Shown: positions 1 through 9,756 of the stretch, piece after piece
Numbering within the stretch: the stretch's first letter is position 1
Layout: every line of letters begins with the position of its first letter
Origin: an uncultured Pelagibacteraceae bacterium
Lineage (GTDB): Bacteria > Pseudomonadota > Alphaproteobacteria > Pelagibacterales > Pelagibacteraceae
DNA: 50,701 bases
Assembly: GCA_902560565.1 (NCBI GenBank)
Contig: CACEMG010000008.1
Coordinates: forward strand, 1 to 50,701
Direction: 5' to 3'
Made by a program: the position numbers and the translations under genes
Notes under the pieces: generated by a model
Databases searched by the model: none
The model's input: the letters and a program-made list of their open reading frames with translations, nothing else
What the model was told of the DNA's origin: nothing

Positions 1-558
1 CTAATTGAATGCAAGAATAAGAAAATTAAATCAATTATTCCAGAAATTATGATTCCTTTAGTATCAACCGAAGCTGAAATAGAAATAATGAAAAATCTGG
101 TTGATAAAGTTGCAGATCAAGTAGAAGCAGAAAATAAAACAAAAATAGATTACTTAGTAGGTACAATGATCGAATTACCGAGAGCTGCGATAAAAGCTAA
201 AGATATAGCTAAACATGCTGACTTTTTTAGTTTTGGAACGAATGATCTAACACAAACAACATTTGGTATTAGCAGGGATGATAGTGGTAAATTTTTAAAT
301 GATTATATTGAAAATAAAATATTTGATGTCGATCCATTTATATCAATAGATGATGGTGTAGGAGATTTAATTGAAATTGCTACATTAAAAGGAAGAAAGC
401 AAAATAAAAAACTTAAACTAGGAATTTGTGGAGAGCATGGCGGAGATCCAAAAAGTATCAATTTTTGTTCAAGCACAGGTCTTAATTACGTTTCTTGTTC
501 ACCTTATAGGGTACCTGTTGCAAGACTTGCAGCTGCACAAGCACAATTAAAAAAATAA
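1..558 (+). CDS. ppdK: Pyruvate, phosphate dikinase, C-terminal part (cut by window edge)
   Basis: The reading frame is open from base 1, so this is the last ~185 residues of a protein that begins outside the window; the first internal ATG at 49 is not a real start. The fragment is the C-terminal PEP/pyruvate-binding barrel of the PEP-utilising enzyme family. Visible signatures are [23 protein letters not shown] and, near the end, [10 protein letters not shown], which carries the catalytic cysteine characteristic of this family. PEP synthase and PTS enzyme I share the fold, but the spacing and the ending ([16 protein letters not shown]) are typical of PPDK. The enzyme interconverts pyruvate, ATP and phosphate with PEP, AMP and pyrophosphate. 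It converges with nadC, with one base between the stops. Confidence 0.93.
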   Translation, partial: LIECKNKKIKSIIPEIMIPLVSTEAEIEIMKNLVDKVADQVEAENKTKIDYLVGTMIELPRAAIKAKDIAKHADFFSFGTNDLTQTTFGISRDDSGKFLNDYIENKIFDVDPFISIDDGVGDLIEIATLKGRKQNKKLKLGICGEHGGDPKSINFCSSTGLNYVSCSPYRVPVARLAAAQAQLKK

Positions 559-559
559 T

Positions 560-1387
560 TTAAATTTCTAATTTTAAATCAATTGCGGAAACACTATGTG
601 TTAGGCGTCCAACAGAAATTCTATTTATACCAGTTGATGCTATTTTTCTTATATTTTTTAAATTGACATTTCCAGACGCCTCAGTTTCATATTTGTTCTT
701 AACTAGTCGAACACCTTTTTTTAGATTTTTGACATTCATGTTGTCAAATAAAATAGTATCAAATTCTAAATCTAATATTTTTTTTAATTGATTTAAATTG
801 TCTATTTCAACGGTAATTTTTTTTTTATTTTTTTTTGCTTTAATAATTAATTCTCTTATGTTTGTATTGGCAATGTGATTGTCTTTAATTAAGAATTCGT
901 CACTTAAATTTAAACGATGGTTATATCCTCCGCCCAAGTTAACTGCATATTTTTGAATGGCTCTTAGACCAGGTATAGTTTTTCTTGTACAACAAATTTT
1001 AGTATTTTTCTTAACCTTATTGACAAATTTATTTGTTTGAGTTGCTATACCTGAAATATGAGATAAAAAATTAAGAGCCACTCTCTCACCAGTTAGAATA
1101 TTCTTAACATTTCCAACAATTTCTGCAATTACCTGTTTATTTTTAATTTTTGATCCTTCTTTTTTTTTTATTTTAAATAATATTTTTTTATCAACTATTT
1201 TGAATGTTTGTTTTGCTAAATCTAAGCCGCCAATTATGCCACTAGAATTTGATACAATTTTTGCTCTTATTCGATTTGAATTATTTAAAAGTTTTGAAGT
1301 TATGTCTCCAGAGGGATAGAGATCTTCTTTTAAAGCCTCTTTACAAATTTTATAAATATATTTTTTTGATAATTTTATTTTAGACAC
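560..1387 (-). CDS. nadC: Nicotinate-nucleotide pyrophosphorylase (carboxylating)
   Basis: This 275-residue protein has the normal length for quinolinate phosphoribosyltransferase, which joins quinolinate and PRPP to give nicotinate mononucleotide, CO2 and PPi in de novo NAD synthesis. Recognisable family segments are DITS near the N-terminus, CTRKTIPGLRAIQKYAV, the GGGYNHR loop followed by LIKDNH, the VEIDN strand, LFDNM and EASGNV, which together line the active site. It lies 5 bp downstream of nadA on the same strand and is almost certainly co-transcribed with it. The start used is the ATG at 1387; no strong ribosome-binding site is seen. Confidence 0.96.
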   Translation of the reverse strand: MSKIKLSKKYIYKICKEALKEDLYPSGDITSKLLNNSNRIRAKIVSNSSGIIGGLDLAKQTFKIVDKKILFKIKKKEGSKIKNKQVIAEIVGNVKNILTGERVALNFLSHISGIATQTNKFVNKVKKNTKICCTRKTIPGLRAIQKYAVNLGGGYNHRLNLSDEFLIKDNHIANTNIRELIIKAKKNKKKITVEIDNLNQLKKILDLEFDTILFDNMNVKNLKKGVRLVKNKYETEASGNVNLKNIRKIASTGINRISVGRLTHSVSAIDLKLEI

Positions 1388-1392
1388 AGAAT

Positions 1393-2382
1393 TTATCTGC
1401 CAATCTCTGCCATTCTCTCTACTGATTTTCTAGCTTTTTCTATTGTTTCTTTACTCATAACAATTTCGTTTGTCTCATTTTCAAGACAATCTAATATTTT
1501 CGGTAAAGTAATTCTCTTCATATGTGGGCATAAATTACATGGTCTTATGAATTGAACATTTGGATTATCAATTTGAACATTGTCGCTCATAGAGCATTCA
1601 GTAACCATCATTACTTTCTCTGGCTGATTATCTTTTACGTATTTAATCATTCCACTAGTTGAACCTGCAAAATCACTTGCACTAATTACATCTGGAGGAC
1701 ATTCAGGATGTGCAATAATTTTTATTCCAGGATTATTTTTTCTAATTTCATTAATTTCTTCATCATTAAATTGTTCGTGAACTTGACAAGTTCCTTTCCA
1801 TGAAATTATTTCAACATCAGTTTGTGATGCAACATATTTTGCAAGATAATCATCTGGAAGAAAGATTACTTTTTTAACGTTTAATGAATTTACAATTTTA
1901 ACTGCATTTGCTGAGGTACAACACACATCTGTTTCTGCCTTAACATCTGCAGAGGTATTAACATACGAAACTACTGGTACACCTGGATATTTTTTTTTAA
2001 GGTTTCTTACGTCCTCACCGGTAATAGATGACGATAAAGAACAACCTGCTCTCATATCAGGCAAGAAAACTTTTTTCTCAGGACTCATCAGCTTTGCAGT
2101 CTCAGCCATAAAATGTACCCCGCACATTATTATAATATCGGCTTTTGTTTTTGCAGCTTCAACAGCCAAAGCGAGTGAGTCAGCCGAAAAATCTGAGATA
2201 CCATGATATATTTCTGGAGTTTGATAATTATGTGCAAGGATTACTGCGTTCTTTTCTTTTTTAAGTTTATTAATTTTGTATATATATGGAGCATGTACGG
2301 CCCATTCTATTTCAGGCACAGCCTTTGAAATTTTCTTGTAAATTGGATCGGTTGCTTTTTTTATTTCCGAGTTAAGTTCCAT
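1393..2382 (-). CDS. nadA: Quinolinate synthase A
   Basis: NadA condenses iminoaspartate with dihydroxyacetone phosphate to quinolinate and needs a [4Fe-4S] cluster. The 329-residue product shows the family landmarks: AVILAHNYQTPE near residue 45, MCGVHFMAETAKL, LPDMRAGCSL, DVCCTSANA, HPECPPDV and the closing RPCNLCPHMKRI. Three of the cysteines in these motifs are the expected cluster ligands. It is followed at once by nadC; the partner L-aspartate oxidase (nadB) is not in this window. A candidate promoter on this strand (ATGACA at 2412-2417, TAGATT at 2389-2394, 17-nt spacer) lies in the 57-bp gap shared with the divergent tRNA; it is only a moderate match. Confidence 0.96.
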   Translation of the reverse strand: MELNSEIKKATDPIYKKISKAVPEIEWAVHAPYIYKINKLKKEKNAVILAHNYQTPEIYHGISDFSADSLALAVEAAKTKADIIIMCGVHFMAETAKLMSPEKKVFLPDMRAGCSLSSSITGEDVRNLKKKYPGVPVVSYVNTSADVKAETDVCCTSANAVKIVNSLNVKKVIFLPDDYLAKYVASQTDVEIISWKGTCQVHEQFNDEEINEIRKNNPGIKIIAHPECPPDVISASDFAGSTSGMIKYVKDNQPEKVMMVTECSMSDNVQIDNPNVQFIRPCNLCPHMKRITLPKILDCLENETNEIVMSKETIEKARKSVERMAEIGR

Positions 2383-2399
2383 ATATTAAATCTATCAAC

Positions 2400-2428
2400 T
2401 TGAAAGATAATTGTCATTCACTTATTCT
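2400..2428 (+). promoter_or_regulatory. Sigma-70-type promoter of tRNA-Leu
   Basis: TTGAAA (2400-2405) and TATTCT (2423-2428) are separated by exactly 17 bp, and the mature tRNA begins 12 bp after the -10 element. Placement and spacing fit a housekeeping promoter for a single tRNA transcript. This is a pattern match, not a mapped start site. Confidence 0.55.
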
Positions 2429-2439
2429 GCCGCATAAAT

Positions 2440-2525
2440 GCGGTCATGCTGAAATTGGTAGACAGGCACGGTTGAGGGCCGTGTGAGCCTAGCTCATGTG
2501 AGTTCAAGTCTCACTGACCGCACCA
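2440..2525 (+). tRNA. tRNA-Leu (anticodon GAG)
   Basis: The 86-nt sequence folds as a class II tRNA. Acceptor stem GCGGTCA pairs with TGACCGC, followed by discriminator A and an encoded CCA. The anticodon arm CACGG/CCGTG encloses the loop TTGAGGG, which gives anticodon GAG. A long variable arm (GAGCCTAGCTC region) and a TTCAAGT T-loop are present. The long variable arm and anticodon agree on leucine, reading CUU and CUC codons. It stands alone between nadA and a methyltransferase gene, both of which are on the other strand. Confidence 0.97.
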
Positions 2526-2529
2526 TTTA

Positions 2530-3219
2530 TTAGTCAATTTTTTCTATTTTATCTTTCTTTTTTAAAAGATAATTTATTTTTAAAAGGAATAAAATTATTT
2601 TACCAAAGTAGTAATTATAGCCCCACAATTTTTTACTAAAATTTGGATTAATTTGTCTATCACATATTTTATGAAATTCTGATAACCCGGTATCAATAAA
2701 GTATTTTGTATATTTAACTAAATTTGAATTTCTATAATAAAATTTTTTTATAATGTCATCAATACCATCGTTACCAATAGATATAAATAATGCCTTCTGC
2801 TCTCTATAAACTCTACTTTCGGTATCATCAAAAAATATATAACCAAATTTATTCACATATTTAAACCACTTGATGAGTGTTTTTTCAATATGCGTAGGAT
2901 CATGCAAACTATCAACATATAAAACGTCTATACCATCAACGATAGAAGGGAAGTTTTTGAGAATCTTATCTAAGTTAAGATCATTTGACTGAAGAAAATT
3001 CCATTTTGATGAATTTATATTTTCAAAATCTTTATTATTTATAATTTTTGAAAAATCTTGTATATCTATTGAATATAATTTTCCGCCGTTTTTATTAACA
3101 TAATTTAAAAAATTTTTTGTTGAAAGGGCTGTACCCGCGACACCCAGCTCAACAATTATTGGATTTTTAATTTCATCTAATTTTTTGTTTATGTAATAAA
3201 ATCTATTAATTGTTTTCAT
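2530..3219 (-). CDS. Class I SAM-dependent methyltransferase-like protein
   Basis: The 229-residue product looks like the Methyltransf_24/TylF-type class I methyltransferase fold. The SAM-binding glycine motif is in IVELGVAGTALST (about residues 22-34), followed by an acidic residue after strand 2 (LYSIDIQD). The strand-4 motif VLYVDSLHDPTHIEKTL and the strand-5 motif YIFFDDTES also fit, with paired Asp residues typical of metal-dependent members. The C-terminus ends in a hydrophobic, Lys-rich tail. The substrate is unknown; related proteins often sit in sugar or surface polysaccharide loci. Its start overlaps the end of ygfZ by 14 nt, so the two are probably one transcript, though no functional link is obvious. 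Confidence 0.7.
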   Translation of the reverse strand: MKTINRFYYINKKLDEIKNPIIVELGVAGTALSTKNFLNYVNKNGGKLYSIDIQDFSKIINNKDFENINSSKWNFLQSNDLNLDKILKNFPSIVDGIDVLYVDSLHDPTHIEKTLIKWFKYVNKFGYIFFDDTESRVYREQKALFISIGNDGIDDIIKKFYYRNSNLVKYTKYFIDTGLSEFHKICDRQINPNFSKKLWGYNYYFGKIILFLLKINYLLKKKDKIEKID

Positions 3220-4114
3220 TAATTTTTATATTTAGCCAATCTGGCAATATGATTTTGATTTTGGCATTTCCACATTCAAATTCATTCTTTATTTTTATAT
3301 CTGTATCTTTAAATTTAATTATTCCAAATGGATAGTCTTGATTAATAAGAACTTTGCCAAATAATTTATTTTTTTGCTTTATTTCTTCGTTCACGTTGAT
3401 ATCACCGCTTAAAACTTTAAGGGAAAACAACTTTTTTGATTGCTTATTTTTTAATTTAATTCTTGCTGTATTCTCTTGTCCAACATAACAACCTTTTTTA
3501 AAATCAATACCGTTTAACTCATCAAAATTACACTCAATACCAAAAATTTTATCTTGTAGCATATGTGTATTAACCTGGGGAATACCAATATTAAAACTAT
3601 GATCGTAATAATCTTTAATATTTGAAGCTTTTAAATTTAGTTTTTTTATAGAGAGATAAAGTTTTTCTAAATTAATAATAATTCTACCACCAAGAGCTGA
3701 ATTTCTTGGATCTAAGAATATAGGATCAGATCGATATTTAATTGTATTTCCAACAATATCTTTTGCACTTTCAAAGGTTAAAAACTTTTCTTTACTTATT
3801 GCAGCGACCACAAATTCATTACTAAGATTTAAAATTTCGACTTTAGACCTTAGTTTGTATAAATTTAACTTATTCAATAGTTCACCTATTATTTTTTTTT
3901 CACAATCAATTAAATATCCCTCTTTATGTTTAACTATAATAAAATCAAATAAATATTTTCCCTGAGGTGTCAATAAGGACCCGAAACAACTATTATTCTC
4001 TGAAACTTTTTTTAGATCGTTGGTAATTAAGTTTTGAAGAAAATCAAAACAATCATCACCATTAATGTATAAAATTCCTCTATCTTCTAAAATATATATT
4101 TTATCCACATTCAT
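3206..4114 (-). CDS. ygfZ: Folate-binding YgfZ/IBA57-family protein (Fe-S cluster maintenance)
   Basis: This is a GcvT-like protein of 302 residues with the diagnostic K-G-C-Y-x-G-Q-E motif at residues 207-214 (Cys209). The N-terminal segment, with ILYINGDDCFDFLQNLITND and LLTPQGKYLFDF, is typical of YgfZ and its mitochondrial homologue IBA57, which use tetrahydrofolate to help build or repair some Fe-S enzymes. It is clearly distinct from the true gcvT at 39982, which carries the aminomethyltransferase features. The start is the ATG at 4114 in the short divergent gap with dihydroorotase. Confidence 0.9.
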   Translation of the reverse strand: MNVDKIYILEDRGILYINGDDCFDFLQNLITNDLKKVSENNSCFGSLLTPQGKYLFDFIIVKHKEGYLIDCEKKIIGELLNKLNLYKLRSKVEILNLSNEFVVAAISKEKFLTFESAKDIVGNTIKYRSDPIFLDPRNSALGGRIIINLEKLYLSIKKLNLKASNIKDYYDHSFNIGIPQVNTHMLQDKIFGIECNFDELNGIDFKKGCYVGQENTARIKLKNKQSKKLFSLKVLSGDINVNEEIKQKNKLFGKVLINQDYPFGIIKFKDTDIKIKNEFECGNAKIKIILPDWLNIKINENN

Positions 4115-4157
4115 AATTGATTATTAATTATTAATAATATAATTACTATTTTCTAAA

Positions 4158-5468
4158 ATGTTAGATCTTATTATTAAAAATGGCTCTTGTTTTATCGAAG
4201 GTAAAATTCAAAAGAAGGATATCGGAGTAAAAAACTCTAAAATAACTGAAATTGCAGACAAAATATCAGAGGAAACTAAAGAAACTTTTGATGCACAAAA
4301 TTTAACAGTTTTACCAGGATGCATGGATACACAAGTGCACTTTAGAGAACCAGGTTCAACTGATGCAGAAGATCTACATACGGGTAGTAGAGCAGCAGTG
4401 GTAGGAGGCATTACAAGTGTATTTGAAATGCCTAATACAAATCCACCAACAACCTCGGCAAAAGAATTTAAAAATAAATTAAATTTAGCAAAAAAAAGAA
4501 TGTTCTGTAATTATGCATTTTATTTTGGTGCTACACCGGATAATTCAGAAGAACTTGGAAACTTAAAAAGTCTAGAGGGGTGTTGTGGAGTAAAATTGTT
4601 CGCTGGTTCATCTACTGGAACTCTGCTTGTACATAAAGAGGAAGATATAGAAAAAGTATTTAAACACACAACTAAAGTTGTTGCAGTTCATTCAGAAGAC
4701 GAAGATATATTAAATCAAAGAAAAAAACTTAGGGTTAAAGGAGATGTTAAAAGCCATCCTGTTTGGAGAAATGAGGAATGTGCAATGTCTTCTACAAGAA
4801 GAATTGTGAAGATTGCGATTAGATTAAATAAAAAAGCACATATACTTCACATAACAACTAAGGAAGAAGTTGATTTTTTGTCACAACATAAAGGAAACAT
4901 TACTTTTGAAATTACCCCTCAACATTTAACAATTTATGCACCAGACTGTTATGATGAGTTGGGATCATTCGCTCAAATGAATCCACCTATAAGAGATAAA
5001 TCACACTATGATCGTTTATGGTATGCTATTAGAAATAATTACAATGATACAATTGGTTCAGATCATGCGCCACATTTAGCAGAAAACAAAAAAAAAGAAT
5101 ATCCAGACTCTCCATCAGGAATGCCAGGTGTACAAACTTTGTTACCTGTAATGTTGAACCATATTAATAACGGTAAATTAAAACTTGAGCAATTAATCAA
5201 GTTAGTATGTGAAAATCCCGTTAAAATTTTTGGAATACAAAATAAAGGTTTTATAAAAAAAGATTTTGATGCTGATTTCACAATAGTTGACATGAATAAA
5301 GAGATTGAAATCAAAAATGAAAATATCGAAAGCAAGTGTAAATGGTCTCCTTTTAATGGAAAAAAATTTAAAGGCTGTCCAGTTGCAACAATAATAGGTG
5401 GTAAAATTAAAGTTAAAAATGGAGAAATCCTTGGAGATGCTGAGGGAAAACCGATTGTATTTAACTAG
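4158..5468 (+). CDS. pyrC: Dihydroorotase (class I type)
   Basis: This amidohydrolase of 436 residues closes carbamoyl-aspartate to dihydroorotate in pyrimidine synthesis. Metal- and substrate-binding segments are all visible: PGCMDTQVHFREPG (His-x-x plus the substrate Arg), GVKLFAGSSTG with the lysine that is carboxylated in the family, VAVHSED, AHILHITT, and IGSDHAPH with the catalytic Asp. Allantoinase and hydantoinase are related, but the HFREPG and SDHAPH forms and the length favour dihydroorotase. It faces prpE tail to tail, with 2 bp between stops. Other pyrimidine genes are not in the window. Confidence 0.93.
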   Translation: MLDLIIKNGSCFIEGKIQKKDIGVKNSKITEIADKISEETKETFDAQNLTVLPGCMDTQVHFREPGSTDAEDLHTGSRAAVVGGITSVFEMPNTNPPTTSAKEFKNKLNLAKKRMFCNYAFYFGATPDNSEELGNLKSLEGCCGVKLFAGSSTGTLLVHKEEDIEKVFKHTTKVVAVHSEDEDILNQRKKLRVKGDVKSHPVWRNEECAMSSTRRIVKIAIRLNKKAHILHITTKEEVDFLSQHKGNITFEITPQHLTIYAPDCYDELGSFAQMNPPIRDKSHYDRLWYAIRNNYNDTIGSDHAPHLAENKKKEYPDSPSGMPGVQTLLPVMLNHINNGKLKLEQLIKLVCENPVKIFGIQNKGFIKKDFDADFTIVDMNKEIEIKNENIESKCKWSPFNGKKFKGCPVATIIGGKIKVKNGEILGDAEGKPIVFN

Positions 5469-5470
5469 AA

Positions 5471-7369
5471 TTATATATTAAGAATTTTACTTTTTATCAG
5501 GTCAGCTTTAATTTCATCTAAAATTGTTGGATCATCTATTGTTGCTGGCATTTTATATTCCTCTTTATCTGCAATTTTTCTTATTGTTCCTCTTAATACT
5601 TTGCCAGATCTCGTTTTTGGCAGTCTTTTAACTACTAAAGCTGTTTTAAACGCTGCAACTGGACCAACTTTATTTCTCACCATTTGCACACATTCTTTTG
5701 TTATTGTCTCATTATCTTTTGTTACTCCTGCCTTTAATGCAATTAAACCAACGGGCAATTGTCCTTTTAATTGATCTTTAATTCCGATTACTGCACATTC
5801 AGCAACTGATTGATGTTCAGATAAAACTTCCTCGATTGCTCCAGTCGAAAGTCTATGACCCGCAACATTTATAATATCGTCAGTTCTAGACATAATCCAA
5901 ATATATCCATCATCATCTATGTGACCTGCATCATAAGTTTGGTAATAACCTTTGTAGTTGGTCATATAATTTTCCTCATATCTTTTATCTGCGTTCCACA
6001 AAGTTGGAAATGTTCCTGGAGGAAGAGGTAGTTTTACAACTATATCTCCCATCTCATTTGGTTTTGCCAATGTTTGATCTGGTTTTATTATTTTTACATC
6101 ATATCCTGGGACAGCTTTACAAGCTGAACCATATTTTGTTTTCATCATCTCTATCCCAGTACAATTGGAACTTATTGCCCAACTTGTTTCTGTTTGCCAC
6201 CAATGATCTATTACCGGGACTTTTAAAAGAGACTCTGCCCATTTGATTGTATCTGGATCAGCTCGTTCTCCAGCTAGAAAGAGAGCTTCAAATTTACTTA
6301 AATCGTATTTAGAAAAAAATTTTCCATCCGGATCTTCTTTTTTAATAGCCCTAAAAGCTGTTGGAGCGGTGAATAAAGATTTTACATTATACTCAGAAAT
6401 TATTTTCCAGAAGGCACCAGCATCAGGAGTGCCAACAGGCTTACCTTCAAAGAGTACTGTTGTGCATCCTTTGAATAGTGGAGCATAAACAATATATGAG
6501 TGCCCTACAATCCATCCTATATCACTAGCTGACCACCAAACATCATCGGTATCTATGTTATAAATATTTTTCATAGTCCATTTTAAGGCAACTATGTGAC
6601 CACCAATGTCTCTAACGATTCCCTTGGGCACTCCAGTAGTGCCTGAAGTATACAAAATATATGCAAACTCATTTGAATTCATTTCAATACAGTCAGTATC
6701 TTTTGCATCCGACAGAGCTTCATCCCAACTTATCTCTTTTGGAGCTTTCAATTTGACTTCATGACCTTTTCTTTGGAACAAAATAGTTTTATCAGGTTTG
6801 TGATTAGCAAGTTTAAGCGCTTCATCAACTAATGGTTTGTATTCAACAGTTCTTCCTGGTTCAAAACCACAGGATGCTGTTACCAAAAGTTTAGCTTTAC
6901 TGTCATCAATCCTACTTGCAAGCTCATTTGAAGCAAATCCGCCGAAGACAACAGAGTGAATTGCTCCAATTCTACCGCATGCAAGCATCGCAACCACTGC
7001 CTCCGGTATCATTGGCATGTAAATTATTACTCTGTCACCTTTATTAACACCATGGTTGCTCAATGCACCTGCAAATTTGGATACTTGAGCTTTCAACTCT
7101 TTGTAAGTGAACTGTTTTTTATTCCCTGTGATTGGACTATCGTAAATTAAAGCAGTTTTATCACCTCTACCTTGATCAATGTGGACATCTAATGCGTTGT
7201 AACAAGTATTTGTAACCCCATCGGTGAACCATTTGTAGAATGGAGGACTATCTTTACTCAAAATTTTAGTCGGTTTTTTAAACCAGAAGATCTCCTCTGA
7301 TATTTCTTTCCAAAATTGTTCTGGATTTTTTAAAGATTCCTCATAAATTTTGTTAAAATTTGAACTCAT
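5471..7369 (-). CDS. prpE: Propionate--CoA ligase (acetyl-CoA synthetase family)
   Basis: This 632-residue acyl-CoA synthetase has the adenylate-forming motifs YILYTSGTTGVPKGIVRD, HWWQTETSWAI, YDAGHIDDDGYIWIMSRTDDIINVAGHR and the C-terminal KTRSGKVLRGTIRKIAD, whose lysine is the conserved, acetylation-regulated catalytic residue. The combination GIVRD after the P-loop and GTIRKIAD at the end resembles PrpE/ACSS3 more than classical acetyl-CoA synthetase, so propionate is the favoured substrate, though acetate remains possible. It is transcribed away from proteorhodopsin, sharing an ~200-bp divergent regulatory region. Confidence 0.88.
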   Translation of the reverse strand: MSSNFNKIYEESLKNPEQFWKEISEEIFWFKKPTKILSKDSPPFYKWFTDGVTNTCYNALDVHIDQGRGDKTALIYDSPITGNKKQFTYKELKAQVSKFAGALSNHGVNKGDRVIIYMPMIPEAVVAMLACGRIGAIHSVVFGGFASNELASRIDDSKAKLLVTASCGFEPGRTVEYKPLVDEALKLANHKPDKTILFQRKGHEVKLKAPKEISWDEALSDAKDTDCIEMNSNEFAYILYTSGTTGVPKGIVRDIGGHIVALKWTMKNIYNIDTDDVWWSASDIGWIVGHSYIVYAPLFKGCTTVLFEGKPVGTPDAGAFWKIISEYNVKSLFTAPTAFRAIKKEDPDGKFFSKYDLSKFEALFLAGERADPDTIKWAESLLKVPVIDHWWQTETSWAISSNCTGIEMMKTKYGSACKAVPGYDVKIIKPDQTLAKPNEMGDIVVKLPLPPGTFPTLWNADKRYEENYMTNYKGYYQTYDAGHIDDDGYIWIMSRTDDIINVAGHRLSTGAIEEVLSEHQSVAECAVIGIKDQLKGQLPVGLIALKAGVTKDNETITKECVQMVRNKVGPVAAFKTALVVKRLPKTRSGKVLRGTIRKIADKEEYKMPATIDDPTILDEIKADLIKSKILNI

Positions 7370-7505
7370 ATGTATGACTCGAATTTGTTAGTATTTTTAG
7401 TACCTAGGTTGTATTAAATTTCAAAAACACAGTAAAATCAATACTTATTAGAGGTAAAAAAGTCTTCTATTAACTATTTTTATTTGGTAATTAACCCCTA
7501 ACTTC

Positions 7506-7543
7506 GCAGTAAGTAATCTTACTGCTGTAGTTTATATAAACTA
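7506..7543. promoter_or_regulatory. Two adjacent dyads ahead of proteorhodopsin
   Basis: Two perfect inverted repeats lie back to back, 2 bp apart. The first is GCAGTAAG-TAAT-CTTACTGC (7506-7525), an 8-bp arm with a 4-nt loop. The second is the 16-bp palindrome TAGTTTATATAAACTA (7528-7543). They end 28 bp before the proteorhodopsin ATG, where a promoter, operator or 5' leader hairpin would be expected, and no T-tract follows the first one. The rest of the 7370-7571 spacer shows no gene and no clear -35/-10 pair. An operator for a regulator is an inference. Confidence 0.45.
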
Positions 7544-7571
7544 TAAAAACTAACTAATGAGGGAGTTTTTT

Positions 7572-8339
7572 ATGAAAAAACTTAAAACGCTAGCTATAGC
7601 TTTATTTGCTCTTGTTGGAGCAACTACAGCGGCTAACGCAGCAACAGCCTTTTTAGCTACGGATGATTTCGTTGGTATTTCATTCTGGTTAATTTCAATG
7701 GGTATGTTGGCAGCTACAGCGTTTTTCTTTATGGAGCAGGCTAATGTTAGCACTCAGTGGAGAAAATCAGTAAACGTAGCTGGATTAGTAACTGGTATAG
7801 CATTCATTCACTATATGTACATGAGAGCAGTATGGGTTGAAACAGGTGATACTCCAACTGTTTACAGATATATTGACTGGTTAATTACTGTACCACTACA
7901 GTTAATAGAATTTTATTTAATTCTAGCTGCAGTTAAAAAAGTTCCAACTGGAATATTCTGGAGAATCTTAATTGGTTCTTTAGTAATGTTAGTAGGTGGA
8001 TATTTAGGAGAAGCTGGATTCATCAACCCTATGCTTGGTTTCATTATCGGTATGGCTGGATGGATTTACATCCTTTATGAAATATTTTCAGGAGAAGCAG
8101 GAAAAGTTGTTTCTAAATCTGGAAATAAATCACTTGCAACAGCATTTGGTGCTTTAAGAATGATCGTTACAGTAGGTTGGGCTATTTACCCACTAGGTTA
8201 TGTATTTGGTTACCTAACAGGTGGTATTGATGCTAACTCACTTAACGTGATTTACAACTTAGCAGACTTTGTTAATAAGATCGCATTCGGTGTTATTATT
8301 TGGTCTTGTGCAGTTGCTAACTCTGGCAGAAGAGCTTAA
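7572..8339 (+). CDS. Proteorhodopsin, blue-absorbing type (light-driven proton pump)
   Basis: This seven-helix retinal protein of 255 residues has a cleavable N-terminal signal (about residues 1-23, ending ANA). Key residues by alignment to proteorhodopsin are: Asp102 as proton acceptor in RYIDW, Glu113 as proton donor (LIEFYL), His80 paired with the acceptor, and Lys236 in ADFVNKIAFG as the retinal Schiff-base lysine. Residue 110 (TVPLQ) is Gln, the spectral-tuning position that gives blue absorption. The start at 7572 is chosen over the in-frame ATG at 7557 because GAGGGAG (7559-7565) lies 6 nt before it and the shorter form has a clean signal peptide. A strong terminator follows. Retinal-synthesis genes are not nearby. 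Confidence 0.98.
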   Translation: MKKLKTLAIALFALVGATTAANAATAFLATDDFVGISFWLISMGMLAATAFFFMEQANVSTQWRKSVNVAGLVTGIAFIHYMYMRAVWVETGDTPTVYRYIDWLITVPLQLIEFYLILAAVKKVPTGIFWRILIGSLVMLVGGYLGEAGFINPMLGFIIGMAGWIYILYEIFSGEAGKVVSKSGNKSLATAFGALRMIVTVGWAIYPLGYVFGYLTGGIDANSLNVIYNLADFVNKIAFGVIIWSCAVANSGRRA

Positions 8340-8353
8340 TTCTAAAGAGTTAA

Positions 8354-8736
<383 letters not shown>

Positions 8737-8737
<1 letters not shown>

Positions 8738-9756
8738 TGATTAAAACAGATGCATTAATTATTGGAGCGGGTCCAACAGGATTATTTACTGCACATCAAT
8801 TAAAATTAATTGGTCTTAATTGCGAGATAGTAGACAATCTTGATAAAATTGGTGGACAGTGTATTGAATTATATCCTGATAAACCTATTTATGATATTCC
8901 AGCAATTCCGGAATGCACAGGAGAAGAATTAACTAATAATCTTTTAGAACAGTTAAAACCTTTTAATATAAAATTTCATTTAGGTGAGAGAGTAGATGAA
9001 TTAAAAAAAGATAACGAAAAATGGAAAGTAAAAACAAGCAAAGGAACAGAGTTTGAAACACCAAATGTAATTATTGCAGGAGGGGTTGGATCCTTTGAGC
9101 CCAGAAAATTCTCACCAAAAGAATGCGAACAGTTTGAAAATAAAACTATCTTATATTCAATTAAAGATAAAAAAATATTTGATGGTAAAACAGTATCTAT
9201 TTTTGGTGGAGGAGATAGTGCACTAGATTGGGCTTTAGAATTATCAAAAATATCAAAAGTTAACTTAATACATAGAAGAGATGAATTTAGAGCAGCTCAG
9301 GCTACAGTTGACAAAGTAAAAGAGCTTTCAAACGCTGGTAAAATCAATTTAATTACCAATTATCAACTTAAGACGGTAATTGGCAACGGTAAGCTTGAAG
9401 AAATAGAGATTGAGAATGATAATAAAGAAACTAAAAAAATTAAGACGGACTTCGCGCTTGGTTTTTTTGGTCTTATTATGCAGCTAGGCCCAATTGCTAA
9501 TTGGGGGCTAAATTTAAATAAAAAAACTGTTGAAGTAGATACGGAAAAGTTTGAGACCAATCAAAAAGGGATATATGCAGTTGGTGACATTTGTAATTAT
9601 CCTGGCAAACTTAGGTTAATTTTATCTGGATTTCATGAGGGTGCTCTTGCAGCTAGAGCATGCTTTAAATTAGCGAGACCAAATGAAAAATATAGATTTG
9701 AATTCACCACATCATCAAAAACAATAAAGAATAGACTTGGTGTAAAAAGTGATTGA
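8737..9756 (+). CDS. Ferredoxin--NADP(+) reductase, thioredoxin-reductase-like (YumC type)
   Basis: This two-dinucleotide-binding flavoprotein of 339 residues has the FAD motif IIGAGPTGLFTA at the N-terminus, GGQCIELYPDKPIYDIPA, the NAD(P) motif IFGGGDSALDWA, and the second FAD segment GIYAVGDICNYPGK. The redox-active CxxC of true thioredoxin reductase is absent, which, with the adjacent ferredoxin, points to an NADP-ferredoxin reductase of the YumC class. These are often annotated as thioredoxin reductases. It probably reduces the upstream 2Fe-2S ferredoxin using NADPH, or runs in reverse. Confidence 0.9.

Noticed and set aside
7557-7571. Upstream in-frame ATG giving proteorhodopsin five extra residues (MREFF)
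   Set aside because: The Shine-Dalgarno GAGGGAG lies inside this stretch, 6 nt before the ATG at 7572, so the shorter start is favoured.
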